Positions 34,294 through 42,633 of a stretch of 61,198 nt of DNA are shown here, piece after piece. Location of the stretch: NCBI GenBank assembly GCA_009379975.1, contig WHSS01000007.1:1-61198 (forward strand). Direction: 5' to 3'. The notes under the pieces were generated by a model, which saw only the letters and a program-made list of their open reading frames with translations, was not told the DNA's origin and ran no database searches. Positions within the stretch are counted from its first letter, which is position 1. Each line of letters starts with the position of its first letter. The translations under genes were made by a program, and so were the position numbers. Source of the stretch: Actinophytocola sp. Lineage in GTDB: Bacteria > Actinomycetota > Actinomycetes > Mycobacteriales > Pseudonocardiaceae.

Positions 34294-34550
34294 AGCTCCT
34301 CTGGGACTCCTCTGCGTGGGAGGACTACGTTTGGTGGCAGAGCCAGGACCGTAAGGTCCTCAAACGAATCAACGCCTTGCTCCGGGATATCGCCCGCAAT
34401 GGGAACGAGGGCATCGGTAAGCCAGAGGCGCTCAAGCATGGTTTTCACGGGTATTGGTCCCGGCGAATCACCGACGAGCACCGGCTGGTCTACAAGATCG
34501 CGGACGACGAAATTCGCATCGCAGCCTGCCGTTACCACTACGGCAAGTGA
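34290..34550 (+). CDS. yoeB: YoeB-type ribosome-dependent mRNA interferase toxin
   Basis: An 86-residue RelE-superfamily toxin. YoeB hallmarks are WEDYVWWQSQDRKVLKRIN, IGKPEALKHGFHGYWSRRIT, DEHRLVYKI and the C-terminal ACRYHYGK. The catalytic set of E. coli YoeB (Glu46, Arg65, His83 and Tyr84 there) appears conserved as E in KPEAL, R in EHRLVY and the terminal HY. It cleaves mRNA on the ribosome when freed from the antitoxin. Confidence 0.95.
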   Translation: MKLLWDSSAWEDYVWWQSQDRKVLKRINALLRDIARNGNEGIGKPEALKHGFHGYWSRRITDEHRLVYKIADDEIRIAACRYHYGK

Positions 34551-34575
34551 CACACCGGGGTCTTATTCATAAGTC

Positions 34576-34681
34576 GGGCTATTCACATCGGGCAGGTCAC
34601 CTCGATCTTGCTTCTCACCTGCAGTCACTCGTCACGAGCCACCCTCCGGGCGGCCCCCGCCGAATGACTTGTGAATAGCCC
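34576..34681. repeat. Long-range inverted repeat downstream of yoeB (family C)
   Basis: GGGCTATTCACA at 34576-34587 pairs perfectly with TGTGAATAGCCC at 34670-34681, giving a 106-bp element between yoeB and the convergent asparaginase gene. No second copy was noticed in the window. It could be a terminator or a REP-like element. Confidence 0.6.
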
Positions 34682-34704
34682 TCCGGGCCGGAATCCACCC
34701 TCAT

Positions 34705-35676
34705 TTACTCCTGGCGCAGCTCCGGGACCAGCACCACGCCGTCGGCCTGGTCGTCGCGAGCACCCTCGAAGAACGGTGCGAGCCGCGCATCGGGCACGCC
34801 GAGCATGGCGAGGCCCGCCGCCGTGACCGGCGTCCGCGCCCGGCCGGAGCCGTCCGCGATCTTGACGGCGACGACCGAACGGTCCGGCATGGCGGCGACC
34901 ATGACGCCCTCATAACCGTCCTTCGCGATCAGTTCGGGAACCGCACGGATCAGTTCGGTCACCGGCCGGTTGCTGCCGCCGAGCATGTTCGGGTGGGCGC
35001 GAATGGCCTCGGCCACCGCGTGCTCGGCGCTGCCCTCGGCACCGGCCGCGATGCGCGCGACCGCCCGAGCGAGCCCGGTCAGCGACAGCGCGAACAGCGG
35101 CGCGCCGCAGCCGTCGACCGCGACATGGGCCACCGGCTCGCCCGAGAGATCCTCGGCGGTACGGGCGATCTCCTTCTGCAGCGGGTGATCCGGCTCCAGG
35201 TAGTCCGAAAGGGACCACCCATTGCCGCGAACGGTCGCCAGCATCGCCGCGTGCTTGCCGGAGCAGTTCTGCGCCACCCGTGACCCGGCCCTGCCCGCGG
35301 CGATCCATTCGTCACGCACTTCGGGATCGAGCGGCATGCTGACCGGATTGCGCAGGTCATCCTCGCTCAGCCCATGCCGGACGAGGATCTTCCGCGCGCC
35401 GTCGAGGTGGTACCGCTCCCCCGAATGGCTCGACGCCGCCAGCGCGAGCAGGTCCGCGGGGAGATCGAGTCCCAGCCTGGTCATCGCCGTCGCCTGCACC
35501 GGCTTCATCGACGACCTCGGATACATCACCGAGCCGGGATCACCGAGCTCATAACGCACCGACCCGTCCGGCGCGAGCACCACCATCGAGCCGTGGTGAA
35601 CGCTCTCGACAAGTCCGGACCGCATCACGTAGGCCAGCGGGACGTGCCGCGGCGCGCGCGGTTCGGGCATGGTCAT
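34705..35676 (-). CDS. L-asparaginase, asparaginase II family
   Basis: A 323-residue protein of the Rhizobium-type asparaginase II family, which deamidates L-asparagine and is unrelated to the E. coli enzymes. Typical motifs are the N-terminal RSGLVESVHHGSMVVL, MYPRSSMKPVQATAM, ALAASSHSGE, NCSGKHAAMLATV and DGCGAPLFALSL. The ATG at 35676 has AAGGAG nine bases upstream. It is the last gene of the minus-strand series and is separated from the SMP-30 gene by 97 bp, so it may have its own promoter. Confidence 0.93.
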   Translation of the reverse strand: MTMPEPRAPRHVPLAYVMRSGLVESVHHGSMVVLAPDGSVRYELGDPGSVMYPRSSMKPVQATAMTRLGLDLPADLLALAASSHSGERYHLDGARKILVRHGLSEDDLRNPVSMPLDPEVRDEWIAAGRAGSRVAQNCSGKHAAMLATVRGNGWSLSDYLEPDHPLQKEIARTAEDLSGEPVAHVAVDGCGAPLFALSLTGLARAVARIAAGAEGSAEHAVAEAIRAHPNMLGGSNRPVTELIRAVPELIAKDGYEGVMVAAMPDRSVVAVKIADGSGRARTPVTAAGLAMLGVPDARLAPFFEGARDDQADGVVLVPELRQE

Positions 35677-35773
35677 CGGCAGGTACTCCTTTGATGCGGA
35701 CGCGGGTGAGCGACTCCTTGGGTACACCATAAGCACCGGCGGGCTCCGTGGGCTCGCCACCGCCACGCGGGGT

Positions 35774-36694
35774 TCAGCGCGCCATGACGACGACCGAGCT
35801 CTCGTGCAGGCTGCCGAAGTAGAGCACACCGTCGCGCTCGCGGACCCCGGTGAGCATCTGGAAGCCGTCGATCTCACCGTCATAGGAGTGCACGATCTCG
35901 CCCGCTTCGTTCACCGCGATCGTTCCCACCGTGCGGGCGGGGGCGGGTTGCACGAACTTCGGCAACTGCAGCACGGTCGAACGCAGGAGCGCAGGCATCC
36001 GCTGCACCACGTCCAGTGCGGCGACCTTACGGCTCGCCAGCGCGATCCAGATCAACCCGTCGCTGCCGGTGGAGCTGTTGTCGGGATAGAAGTCGAGGTC
36101 AGCGAGGAAGACTTCGCTGGTGCCGGCGTGCGGCCCGGTAAACCACACCCGCCGCACCTGGCAGCCTCCCGATTCCGCCACGGTCACAAACGACTCGTCC
36201 GCCGCGAGCGCGACACCGTTGGCGAAGTGCAAGCCGCCGAGCAACTCGTCGACGGTGCCGTCGGTATTGAGGCGCAGCAAGCGGCCGGTCCGCGTCTGCT
36301 CGACGATGTCCCGCCGCCACTCCGGAATGGGAAACCGGCGCGACGAATCACTGAAGTACACCGTGCCGTCGGCCGCGACCGCCGCGTTGTTGCAGGCGAT
36401 GATCGGTGCGTCGAAGGCCTTGTCGGCCAGCGTGCGCACGGTGCCGTCCGCGATCGACATCGCCAGCAGCCCCGCGTCGGAGGCGCACACCACCAGCTCG
36501 TCATCGCCGTAGAACTCCAGCCCCAACGGCCGCCCCGGGCAGCGCCCGATGGTTTCGATCACCCGGCCTTCGTCGCTGACCCGCACGATCCTGCCGTCCA
36601 AGAGCCCGGTGTAGATGCGGCCGTCCTTGTCGACCAGTACGTCCTCGGTGCTCTCGCCGTTGACCGGTATGACGGTGGCTGCTGCGAAGTCCAT
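35774..36694 (-). CDS. SMP-30/strictosidine synthase-like beta-propeller hydrolase
   Basis: A 306-residue six-bladed propeller protein. SMP-30/gluconolactonase-type segments are EDVLVDKDGRIYTGLLDGRI, NNAAVAADGTVYFSDSS, FANGVALAADESFVTVAES and DGLIWIALAS, consistent with a calcium-dependent lactonase or esterase. No signal peptide is seen. It follows the histidine phosphatase with 11 bp between them and is probably the distal part of the acyl-CoA dehydrogenase operon. A lactonase could open gamma-lactones to 4-hydroxy acids, which would fit the upstream kinase, but that is speculative. Confidence 0.85.
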   Translation of the reverse strand: MDFAAATVIPVNGESTEDVLVDKDGRIYTGLLDGRIVRVSDEGRVIETIGRCPGRPLGLEFYGDDELVVCASDAGLLAMSIADGTVRTLADKAFDAPIIACNNAAVAADGTVYFSDSSRRFPIPEWRRDIVEQTRTGRLLRLNTDGTVDELLGGLHFANGVALAADESFVTVAESGGCQVRRVWFTGPHAGTSEVFLADLDFYPDNSSTGSDGLIWIALASRKVAALDVVQRMPALLRSTVLQLPKFVQPAPARTVGTIAVNEAGEIVHSYDGEIDGFQMLTGVRERDGVLYFGSLHESSVVVMAR

Positions 36695-36705
36695 GCCAGG
36701 CGCTC

Positions 36706-37347
36706 CTAACGATAGGTGAGCAGGGTGCGCGCGTCCCCTTCAAAGTGACCGTGTTCGTTAAAGGCCACCAGAGTAATGCCCGCTCGTCCAGTCACCAGTT
36801 TCGTCACGCCCGCGTTGCAGGTGACACGGTTCAGCGCGAAGAACGCCGTGTCGGCCGCGCCGATACAGCGGGCGGCGATCGCACCGATCACACCGCCGGA
36901 GGTGAAGACCAGCGCATTCTCACCCTTACCGAGGGAGGCGACGAGCTCGTCGAGCGCCGCGTGGACCCGGCCCGAGAACGCCGCCCAACCCTCCCCGGGC
37001 GCGCTGCCTTCGTCGGCCGCCACCCAGGCCACCAGCGCTTCGTCGAGCGCGGCCTGGAAACCCCGCGGGTCGCTCGGCGCCGGATCGGCAGGCGGGTGAG
37101 CACGCAACACGTCGAGAAAGTCGTACTCGTTCCATCGCTCGTCCTCGACGACGTCGAATCCGGCGGCGAGCGCGGTATCGCGCTGCCGGAGCATGGTTCC
37201 GCTGTACGCCTTCGCGAAGCGCACTCCCCTGCGCCGCAGCTCCCCACCGACGACCGCGGCCTGCTCGGCGCCCAGTTCGGACAGCTTGTCGTAGTCTGCG
37301 GCGCCGAAGGAAGCTTGACCGTGCCGGAGGAGGTAAACCGCACCCAC
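36706..37347 (-). CDS. Histidine phosphatase family protein
   Basis: A 213-residue phosphoglycerate-mutase-like phosphatase with the catalytic RHG motif (YLLRHGQASFG), a TMLRQRDTAL segment, the ERWNEYDF acidic region and the late FTSGGVIGAIA loop, where the second catalytic His is replaced by Ser (usual HGG reads SGG). The GTG start overlaps the kinase stop. Its position in the acyl-CoA dehydrogenase/kinase operon hints at a role on a phosphorylated intermediate. Confidence 0.85.
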   Translation of the reverse strand: MGAVYLLRHGQASFGAADYDKLSELGAEQAAVVGGELRRRGVRFAKAYSGTMLRQRDTALAAGFDVVEDERWNEYDFLDVLRAHPPADPAPSDPRGFQAALDEALVAWVAADEGSAPGEGWAAFSGRVHAALDELVASLGKGENALVFTSGGVIGAIAARCIGAADTAFFALNRVTCNAGVTKLVTGRAGITLVAFNEHGHFEGDARTLLTYR

Positions 37348-38417
37348 TAGGCCGTACCGCCTTTCGCGATGATCTGTTGGCAGCGCCATTCCAGGTAACC
37401 GACGAACATCCAGTAATCGGCGTAGATCGGGTTGTGCGTGCCGCCGTCGTGATACCTGCGGTAGAGCTGCTGAATGATGACGGCGACCCGGAACAGGCCA
37501 TACACCTCGTAGAAGGTCCAGTTGTCCACCGGCAAACCGGTCTTCGCCGAGTAGTACGCCACGACCTCGGCGCGGGTGAGCATCCCCGGCAGATCTGTGG
37601 GCTGCCGCTTGCTGCGCTTGATCACGTCGTCGTCATCGGCCTGCACCCAATACGCCAGCGTCGCGCCGAGTTCCATCAACGGATCGCCCAGCGTCGCCAT
37701 CTCCCAGTCGAGGATGCCGATGACTCGCATGGTCTCCGGCGCGTCGAAGACCACGTTGTCGAACCGGAAGTCGTTGTGGATCAGGCAGGTCGCCACGTCT
37801 TCCTGCTGGTGGGCGGCGAGCCAGTCCATCACTTCGGTGAACGCGGGCACGTTGTCGGTGCGGGCCTTGCGGTAGCGATCGGACCAGCCCGCGATCTGCC
37901 TGCCGACGTAGCCCGCGCCCTTGCCGAGGTCATCGAGGCCGGCGGCGTGCACATCGACCTGGTGCAGCTCGATCAGCCGGTCGATCATGCCGGTGCACAG
38001 CTCCCTGGTGCGCGTTGGCGTCAGCGTCAGGCCTTCGGGCAGCTCACTGCGCAGGATGATGCCGTCGATCTTCGACATCACGTAGAACTCGGCGCCGATC
38101 ACCGACTCGTCGTCGCAGAACGCGATCATCTTGGGCACATAGGGAAAGACCGGCTCGAGCCCCGCCTGCACCCGGTACTCGCGGGACATGTCGTGTGCGG
38201 AGGCGGCGCGATGCCCGCGCGGCGGCCGCCGCAGGATCAGGTCCCGGTCCGGATAGGACAACTGGTAGGTCAGGTTGGACGCCCCGCCTGGGAACTGCCG
38301 CAGGACCGGGACCCCGTCGAGGCCGTCCACCCGCGCCGCGAGCCACTCGTGCGCGGCGGCGACGTCGAAAGTGTCCTCCTCCCGCGGTTCCACCGGGGTG
38401 TTGACGAGCCCGCTCAA
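37347..38417 (-). CDS. APH-type phosphotransferase (ACAD10/11- or LvaA-like kinase)
   Basis: A 356-residue aminoglycoside-phosphotransferase-fold kinase with the catalytic loop CLIHNDFRFDNVVFD and the metal-binding GILDWEMATLGDPLMELG. The N-lobe has QFPGGASNLTYQL and the Lys-equivalent strand LILRRPP. Kinases of this type next to acyl-CoA dehydrogenases phosphorylate 4- or 5-hydroxyacyl-CoAs (LvaA, or the APH domain of ACAD10/11). A TTG start overlapping the SDR stop (TTGA) with GAGG upstream was chosen; longer extensions are in the SDR gene. Confidence 0.88.
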   Translation of the reverse strand: MSGLVNTPVEPREEDTFDVAAAHEWLAARVDGLDGVPVLRQFPGGASNLTYQLSYPDRDLILRRPPRGHRAASAHDMSREYRVQAGLEPVFPYVPKMIAFCDDESVIGAEFYVMSKIDGIILRSELPEGLTLTPTRTRELCTGMIDRLIELHQVDVHAAGLDDLGKGAGYVGRQIAGWSDRYRKARTDNVPAFTEVMDWLAAHQQEDVATCLIHNDFRFDNVVFDAPETMRVIGILDWEMATLGDPLMELGATLAYWVQADDDDVIKRSKRQPTDLPGMLTRAEVVAYYSAKTGLPVDNWTFYEVYGLFRVAVIIQQLYRRYHDGGTHNPIYADYWMFVGYLEWRCQQIIAKGGTA

Positions 38418-39169
38418 GAGAATTTCCTCACCACGCTCAGCGGGGCGAAGCGAAGCACCGGTGCGAGCAACCGCCACGGCCATCCGGGCACGTAAGCCTT
38501 GACAGGCTCGCGCTCGATCGCCCCCACCAGGGCTTGCGCGCCCTTCTCGGCCGTGGCCATCAGCGGCGTCTTCGACGCCTTGCCGGTCATCTCCGACTCG
38601 ATATAGCCGGGCAGGATCGCCGACACCGCGATCGGGCCGCGAATGTGTTGCGAGCGAATGCCTTCGGCCAGCGAGGCAGCCGCGGCCTTGGACGCCGCAT
38701 ACGTCGTGACATTGCCGCGCAGCCCGCGCACCGCGCTGACCGAGGAGATCACCACCAGGTGCCCGGATTTCTGCGCGATGAAGATCTCCATCGCCGCCTC
38801 GCATTGCGCGAGCAGGCCGATGAAGTTGGTCTGCGCGGTCTGCTTGTTCGCCTCGAAGTAGCCGGTGCCGATCGGCTGCCCCTTACCGAGCCCGGCGTTG
38901 GCGATCACGCGGTCGATCGTGCCCAGCTCGTCGCGGAACTCGCCGAAGACCTTGAACACCGCGTCGTGATCGTTCACGTCGAGCGCCTTGGTCACCACCG
39001 TGATGCCAGGGTGCTTCCCGCGCAGTTCCTTGGCCAGCTCATCCAGCCGGTCGGTGCGCCGCGCGCACAGCGCGAGGTTGCGGCCCATCGCCGCGAACTC
39101 GCGCGCCATGCCCTCGCCCAGCCCCGAACTCGCACCCGTGATGAGGATGTTCTTCCGTTCGCTGCTCAT
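38414..39169 (-). CDS. Short-chain dehydrogenase/reductase
   Basis: A 251-residue Rossmann-fold SDR with the cofactor motif TGASSGLGEG, the NAG motif (VIANAGLGKG), the catalytic Ser (VISSVSAVRG) and YAASK. The C-terminal part is long and hydrophobic (WPWRLLAPVLRFAPLSVV). It overlaps the acyl-CoA dehydrogenase gene upstream (ATGA) and the kinase downstream (TTGA), so the three are translated together and probably work on the same hydroxyacyl or ketoacyl substrate. Confidence 0.93.
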   Translation of the reverse strand: MSSERKNILITGASSGLGEGMAREFAAMGRNLALCARRTDRLDELAKELRGKHPGITVVTKALDVNDHDAVFKVFGEFRDELGTIDRVIANAGLGKGQPIGTGYFEANKQTAQTNFIGLLAQCEAAMEIFIAQKSGHLVVISSVSAVRGLRGNVTTYAASKAAAASLAEGIRSQHIRGPIAVSAILPGYIESEMTGKASKTPLMATAEKGAQALVGAIEREPVKAYVPGWPWRLLAPVLRFAPLSVVRKFS

Positions 39170-40425
39170 GCCTGCCTCTCGTGATGGCCATTGTGGTCAG
39201 CCCCCTGCTTGTACGGTGCCAGTTCGATGCGAGCCACCACACCAAGGTGGACCTCGTCCGGCCCGTCTACCAGCCGGAGCGATCTCGCCCCGGTAAAGGC
39301 GCCCGCCAGCGGGAAGTCGTCGGTGAGGCCACCCGCACCGTGCAGCTGGATCGCCAGGTCGATCACGCTCTCGGCCATGGCGGGCACCACCGCTTTGATC
39401 TGCGACAGCTCGGACAGCGCACCGAAGGCGCCGTGTGTGTCGAGCAGCCACGCGGTGTGGTGCACCAACAGCCGCGCCTGGTTGATGGCGATGCGAGCAC
39501 GCGCGATGCGCTCCCGGTTACCACCGAGGTTGACCAGCGGCTTGCCGAACGCGCTGCGTCCCATCCCCCGCTCGATGCCGAGTTCCAGCGCTCGTTCGGC
39601 CAGCCCGATCAGCCGCATGCAATGGTGAATGCGGCCAGGGCCCAACCTGCCCTGCGCGATCTCGAAACCCCGGCCCAGTCCAGCGATCACGTTCTCCTTG
39701 GGCACCCGCACGTTGTCGAAGGTGACTTCGCCGTGCCCGAAAGGCTCGTCGTGGAAGCCGAACACCGGCAGCATCCGCTCGACGGTGAAGCCAGGGGTGC
39801 CGATCGGCACGATGACCATCGAATGCCGCGCGTGGCGATGCGCCTCCGGGTCGGTCAGCCCCATGAAGATGACGAACTCGCAGTTCGGGTGGCCTACCCC
39901 GGTCGAGAACCACTTGCGGCCGTTGACCACGACTTCGTCGCCGTCGAGCACCGCGGTCGCTGCCATGTTGGTGGCGTCCGATGACGCGACCTCCGGTTCC
40001 GTCATGCAGAACGCGGAGCGGATCTCGCCTGCCAGCAGCGGTTCGAGCCATTGCCGCTGCTGGGCCTCGCTGCCGTAATGCACCAGGACCTCGGCGTTGC
40101 CGGTGTCAGGCGCGTTGCAATTGAAGACCTCGGGCGCGATGAAGTGCCGGCCCATCAGTTCGGCGAGCGGCGCGTAGTCCACGTTGCTCATGCCGGCACC
40201 GTGGCCGCTGGCTTCCGAGAACGCCTTGGGCAGGAAGAAGTTCCACAGGCCCTGCTCCCGTGCCTTGGCCTTGAGTTCCTCGATGACCGGCAGCACCACC
40301 CACGGATCGTCGAGGCTGCGCAGTGTCCGCAGGTAGTCCGCCTCGACGGGCTCGATTTCCTTCGCGATGAAGTCCGCGACCTTGCTCCGGTACTCGCTCG
40401 AGATCGCCGACGGGGTGAAGTCCAT
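39166..40425 (-). CDS. Acyl-CoA dehydrogenase, ACAD10/11-like
   Basis: A 419-residue FAD enzyme with all acyl-CoA dehydrogenase regions: AFCMTEPEVASSDATNM, the flavin-binding WFSTGVGHPNCEF, IGTPGFTVERMLPVFGF, and the C-terminal QLHGAGGLTDDFPLA and LVDGPDEVH. The GPDEVH ending marks the ACAD10/11-LvaC group, which acts on phosphorylated 4-hydroxyacyl-CoAs rather than simple saturated ones. It is the first gene of an operon with SDR, kinase and phosphatase. The divergent TetR gene and a palindromic site lie just upstream. Confidence 0.92.
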   Translation of the reverse strand: MDFTPSAISSEYRSKVADFIAKEIEPVEADYLRTLRSLDDPWVVLPVIEELKAKAREQGLWNFFLPKAFSEASGHGAGMSNVDYAPLAELMGRHFIAPEVFNCNAPDTGNAEVLVHYGSEAQQRQWLEPLLAGEIRSAFCMTEPEVASSDATNMAATAVLDGDEVVVNGRKWFSTGVGHPNCEFVIFMGLTDPEAHRHARHSMVIVPIGTPGFTVERMLPVFGFHDEPFGHGEVTFDNVRVPKENVIAGLGRGFEIAQGRLGPGRIHHCMRLIGLAERALELGIERGMGRSAFGKPLVNLGGNRERIARARIAINQARLLVHHTAWLLDTHGAFGALSELSQIKAVVPAMAESVIDLAIQLHGAGGLTDDFPLAGAFTGARSLRLVDGPDEVHLGVVARIELAPYKQGADHNGHHERQA

Positions 40426-40445
40426 GACATCGCACGCTACACTGC

Positions 40446-40466
40446 CTATCGAGCAATGCTCAATAG
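40446..40466. promoter_or_regulatory. TetR operator between the acyl-CoA dehydrogenase and tetR
   Basis: CTATCGAGCA-A-TGCTCAATAG is a near-perfect palindrome (9 of 10 pairs, one central base) in the 90-bp divergent promoter region. Its size and symmetry fit a TetR dimer site that could repress both genes. Confidence 0.7.
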
Positions 40467-40515
40467 TGCGGCCGTGGTTGGGCCAGAGATCGGTGGGACG
40501 ACCGGAGGAGGTGTT

Positions 40516-41103
40516 GTGGCCGAGAGTCAGACCCGGCGGGGCAGGCAGAGTCCCGAGCAGCGCCGCTCACAGCTCATCGGCATCGGCCTGGACATGCTCA
40601 CCCGGCGGCCGTTGCACCAGGTCACCATCGACGAAGTCGCCGCGAAGGCGGGCATCTCCCGCAGCCTGCTCTTTCACTACTTCCCCACGAAGCGCGATTA
40701 CTACGCCGAAGTGGTGCGCGCGGCGAGCAGGCGGCTCCTGCGCGCCACCAGGGCGGAGACCGGCGAGCAGAACACCGTCGAAGGCGTAGTCGCCGGCTAC
40801 CTGAGCTTCATCGAACGGCGCCACGAGCCCTATATCGCCCTCTTCCGCAGCGCGGGGACCGACGACTGGGTGCGCGAGATCTTCGTGGAGACCCGCGCCG
40901 CGCTGGTCGACGAGTTGCTGACCGCGCTCCGGCTGGTCGAGCCCACCGAACTGGTGCGAGCGGCCGTCGGCGCCTGGCTCTCGTTCGCCGAAGAACTCTC
41001 GCTGGAGTGGGCGCAGCACCGGGTCGGGACGCGCGAGGAGGTCCTCGCCCTGCTCATCGGCGCGCTGCGCAGCGTCGTGCCGGCGGAACCGCACGGCTCA
41101 TGA
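40516..41103 (+). CDS. TetR-family transcriptional regulator
   Basis: A 195-residue regulator with the N-terminal HTH (VTIDEVAAKAGISRSLLFHYFPTKRDYY) and an all-helical ligand-binding domain. The GTG at 40516 was chosen because GGAGGAG lies five bases upstream. Divergent from the acyl-CoA dehydrogenase operon; it probably senses an acyl-CoA or related intermediate. It overlaps the convergent lipoprotein gene by six bases. Confidence 0.93.
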   Translation: MAESQTRRGRQSPEQRRSQLIGIGLDMLTRRPLHQVTIDEVAAKAGISRSLLFHYFPTKRDYYAEVVRAASRRLLRATRAETGEQNTVEGVVAGYLSFIERRHEPYIALFRSAGTDDWVREIFVETRAALVDELLTALRLVEPTELVRAAVGAWLSFAEELSLEWAQHRVGTREEVLALLIGALRSVVPAEPHGS

Positions 41104-42027
41104 CGGGTAGTCGCGGAGCACCGGAACGATGCGGCTGCTGGTTTCGTGCCCGTCGAGATCGCTGACGCTGGAGCGATCGCGCTGCAGTTCCTTGCCCAAC
41201 TCCACCGAGAACCACCTCGTCTCGGTGTAGCTGTTCCGGAACGTGTGCTCGCCGTCTGCGGAGGTCGTCGCGACCGTCATCCGGGTAACCATCCGTGCGA
41301 CCCGCCAGCTGCGACCGAGCATCTTGAGGTCGACGAACTCCGCCACCCTGGTATGAATGGCGCCAGAACATTGATCGTTGCGCCACTGCCGCAACGGATA
41401 CCGCTCAGGTTTCAACGGGAATCGCACCAGTTCCACCTGGACGTCGACGGGGCAATCGAAGACGAGGCCATCGCCGATGGTGACGTTGGTGGCTTCGAGC
41501 AGCACCCGATCGGACTGCCAGCGCAGCACGGTGTGCGCCGTGGCGGAACTGCGGCTCGACCGGGAATCGATGATGATCCGATGTCCGCCCGGCACCCGCC
41601 GCGTTCGCACCCGGTCGGTGAACGTCTCGCTCGGGTCCGACCGGTTGACCGAATACACATAGGACCCCGGCCGGGGTGGCGATGCCGTGACCTCACCATC
41701 TGCCGGCTTGCCGGTGCGGTGACCGTCAGGCTTGACGGCGGGGTTCTCCGTAGTCGTCGCCGCGCGGCTGCCGCCGGGCTCGCGTGCCGCGGTCGGCTTG
41801 CTCGCCGCTGGGCGGGCGCTGTCCGTCGTGGGCGTGGTGGCCCCCTGGGCAGGCTGGGATTCCGGCGCGTCGGATGTCGCCGCGTCGCCACCGGAACACG
41901 CGGCGACGGCAAGCAACACAGCCACCGCGCACGCGATGGTGCCGCGCGCCTGCCGTACCGCGCGCCGGTCGTGCGATGCGGGGCACGCGGCGAGCACCGC
42001 GTGCCCCGCATCCGCTGAGGCAGCCAT
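41098..42027 (-). CDS. Putative lipoprotein of unknown function
   Basis: A 309-residue exported protein. A hydrophobic stretch ends in the lipobox LAVAAC (Cys44), preceded by an unusually long 28-residue N-terminal region with two further cysteines. A Pro/Thr/Ala-rich linker (about 45-110) follows, then a folded domain with a strand-rich pattern (PGSYVYSVN, GLVFDCPVDVQVELVRFP, WRVARMVTRMTV). No known family was recognised. The next gene on the strand is also secreted. Confidence 0.65.
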   Translation of the reverse strand: MAASADAGHAVLAACPASHDRRAVRQARGTIACAVAVLLAVAACSGGDAATSDAPESQPAQGATTPTTDSARPAASKPTAAREPGGSRAATTTENPAVKPDGHRTGKPADGEVTASPPRPGSYVYSVNRSDPSETFTDRVRTRRVPGGHRIIIDSRSSRSSATAHTVLRWQSDRVLLEATNVTIGDGLVFDCPVDVQVELVRFPLKPERYPLRQWRNDQCSGAIHTRVAEFVDLKMLGRSWRVARMVTRMTVATTSADGEHTFRNSYTETRWFSVELGKELQRDRSSVSDLDGHETSSRIVPVLRDYPS

Positions 42028-42040
42028 CAAGCGCTGTCGG

Positions 42041-42409
42041 CTACAGACCGGTCGCGTCGTGCAGTCCGCAAGCCAGCTGCGTCAGTCCGTCAGAGACCTC
42101 CGACGGACCGCCGCCGGCTTCGAACTCCTCCGCGATCGTGACGATGACACCGGTCACCGGTCCTGCCGGCGGACAACCTTCTTCGCCGTTGCCACCGTTG
42201 CCGTTCTCGTCTTCACACTTCGGATTGTGATCCCCGGCGGGCGTATCGCACGGCGGGTCCAATGGTGGCGGGCCATCCGGGCACATCGGGTTGTGCTCGC
42301 CTGCCGGGGTCGAACACGGTGGATCGTCCGGCGGCTGAGCCTGCGCCACCCCCGCGGTATACGCCGCAGCGAGCAACATGGCCGAAACTATCAGCAAAAA
42401 TCTTCGCAT
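42041..42409 (-). CDS. Small secreted protein with a duplicated Cys motif
   Basis: A 122-residue protein with a clear Sec signal peptide (AQA-Q cleavage near residue 24). The mature part starts with two copies of a 15-residue motif, DPPCSTPAGEHNPMC at 29-43 and DPPCDTPAGDHNPKC at 51-65, followed by an Asn/Gly/Glu linker and a terminal helix (VTIAEEFEAG). Six cysteines could form disulfides outside the cell. No family was recognised. Confidence 0.65.
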   Translation of the reverse strand: MRRFLLIVSAMLLAAAYTAGVAQAQPPDDPPCSTPAGEHNPMCPDGPPPLDPPCDTPAGDHNPKCEDENGNGGNGEEGCPPAGPVTGVIVTIAEEFEAGGGPSEVSDGLTQLACGLHDATGL

Positions 42410-42490
42410 AAGCCCTCCCGTCGAGCAGGCATCCCATCAGGGACAGCCACACCAGGGCGGGCGTCATGGGAAACACGGCGTCCGTCGGTG

Positions 42491-42515
42491 CAAATACGTG
42501 CGAATACGTGCAAAT
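42491..42515. repeat. Short tandem repeat CRAATACGTG upstream of the secreted-protein gene
   Basis: CAAATACGTG and CGAATACGTG follow each other directly at 42491-42510, and a partial third unit (CAAAT) follows. The 10-bp period places the copies on the same DNA face, about 80 bp upstream of the start at 42409, as expected for a regulator site. Confidence 0.45.
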
Positions 42516-42561
42516 CGCCGGTCGACCGAGAGGTAAGGCTACTCCCATCGATGCTGGACGA

Positions 42562-42579
42562 CTAGGCCAAACGGCCTAG
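42562..42579. terminator. Hairpin downstream of the acyl-CoA synthetase gene
   Basis: CTAGGCC-AAAC-GGCCTAG, a perfect 7-bp stem with a four-base loop, 55 bp past the stop of the minus-strand synthetase gene. It probably ends that transcript, although an operator role for the next gene cannot be excluded. Confidence 0.5.
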
Positions 42580-42633
42580 AAGCTAACGGTAATCGTTTTC
42601 CATCTCAGATGCGACCAACAGTGCACTATTCGA

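Noticed and set aside
35677..35883. N-terminal extension of the asparaginase
   Set aside because: The extra 69 residues are Ser/Arg-rich shadow sequence; AAGGAG supports the ATG at 35676.
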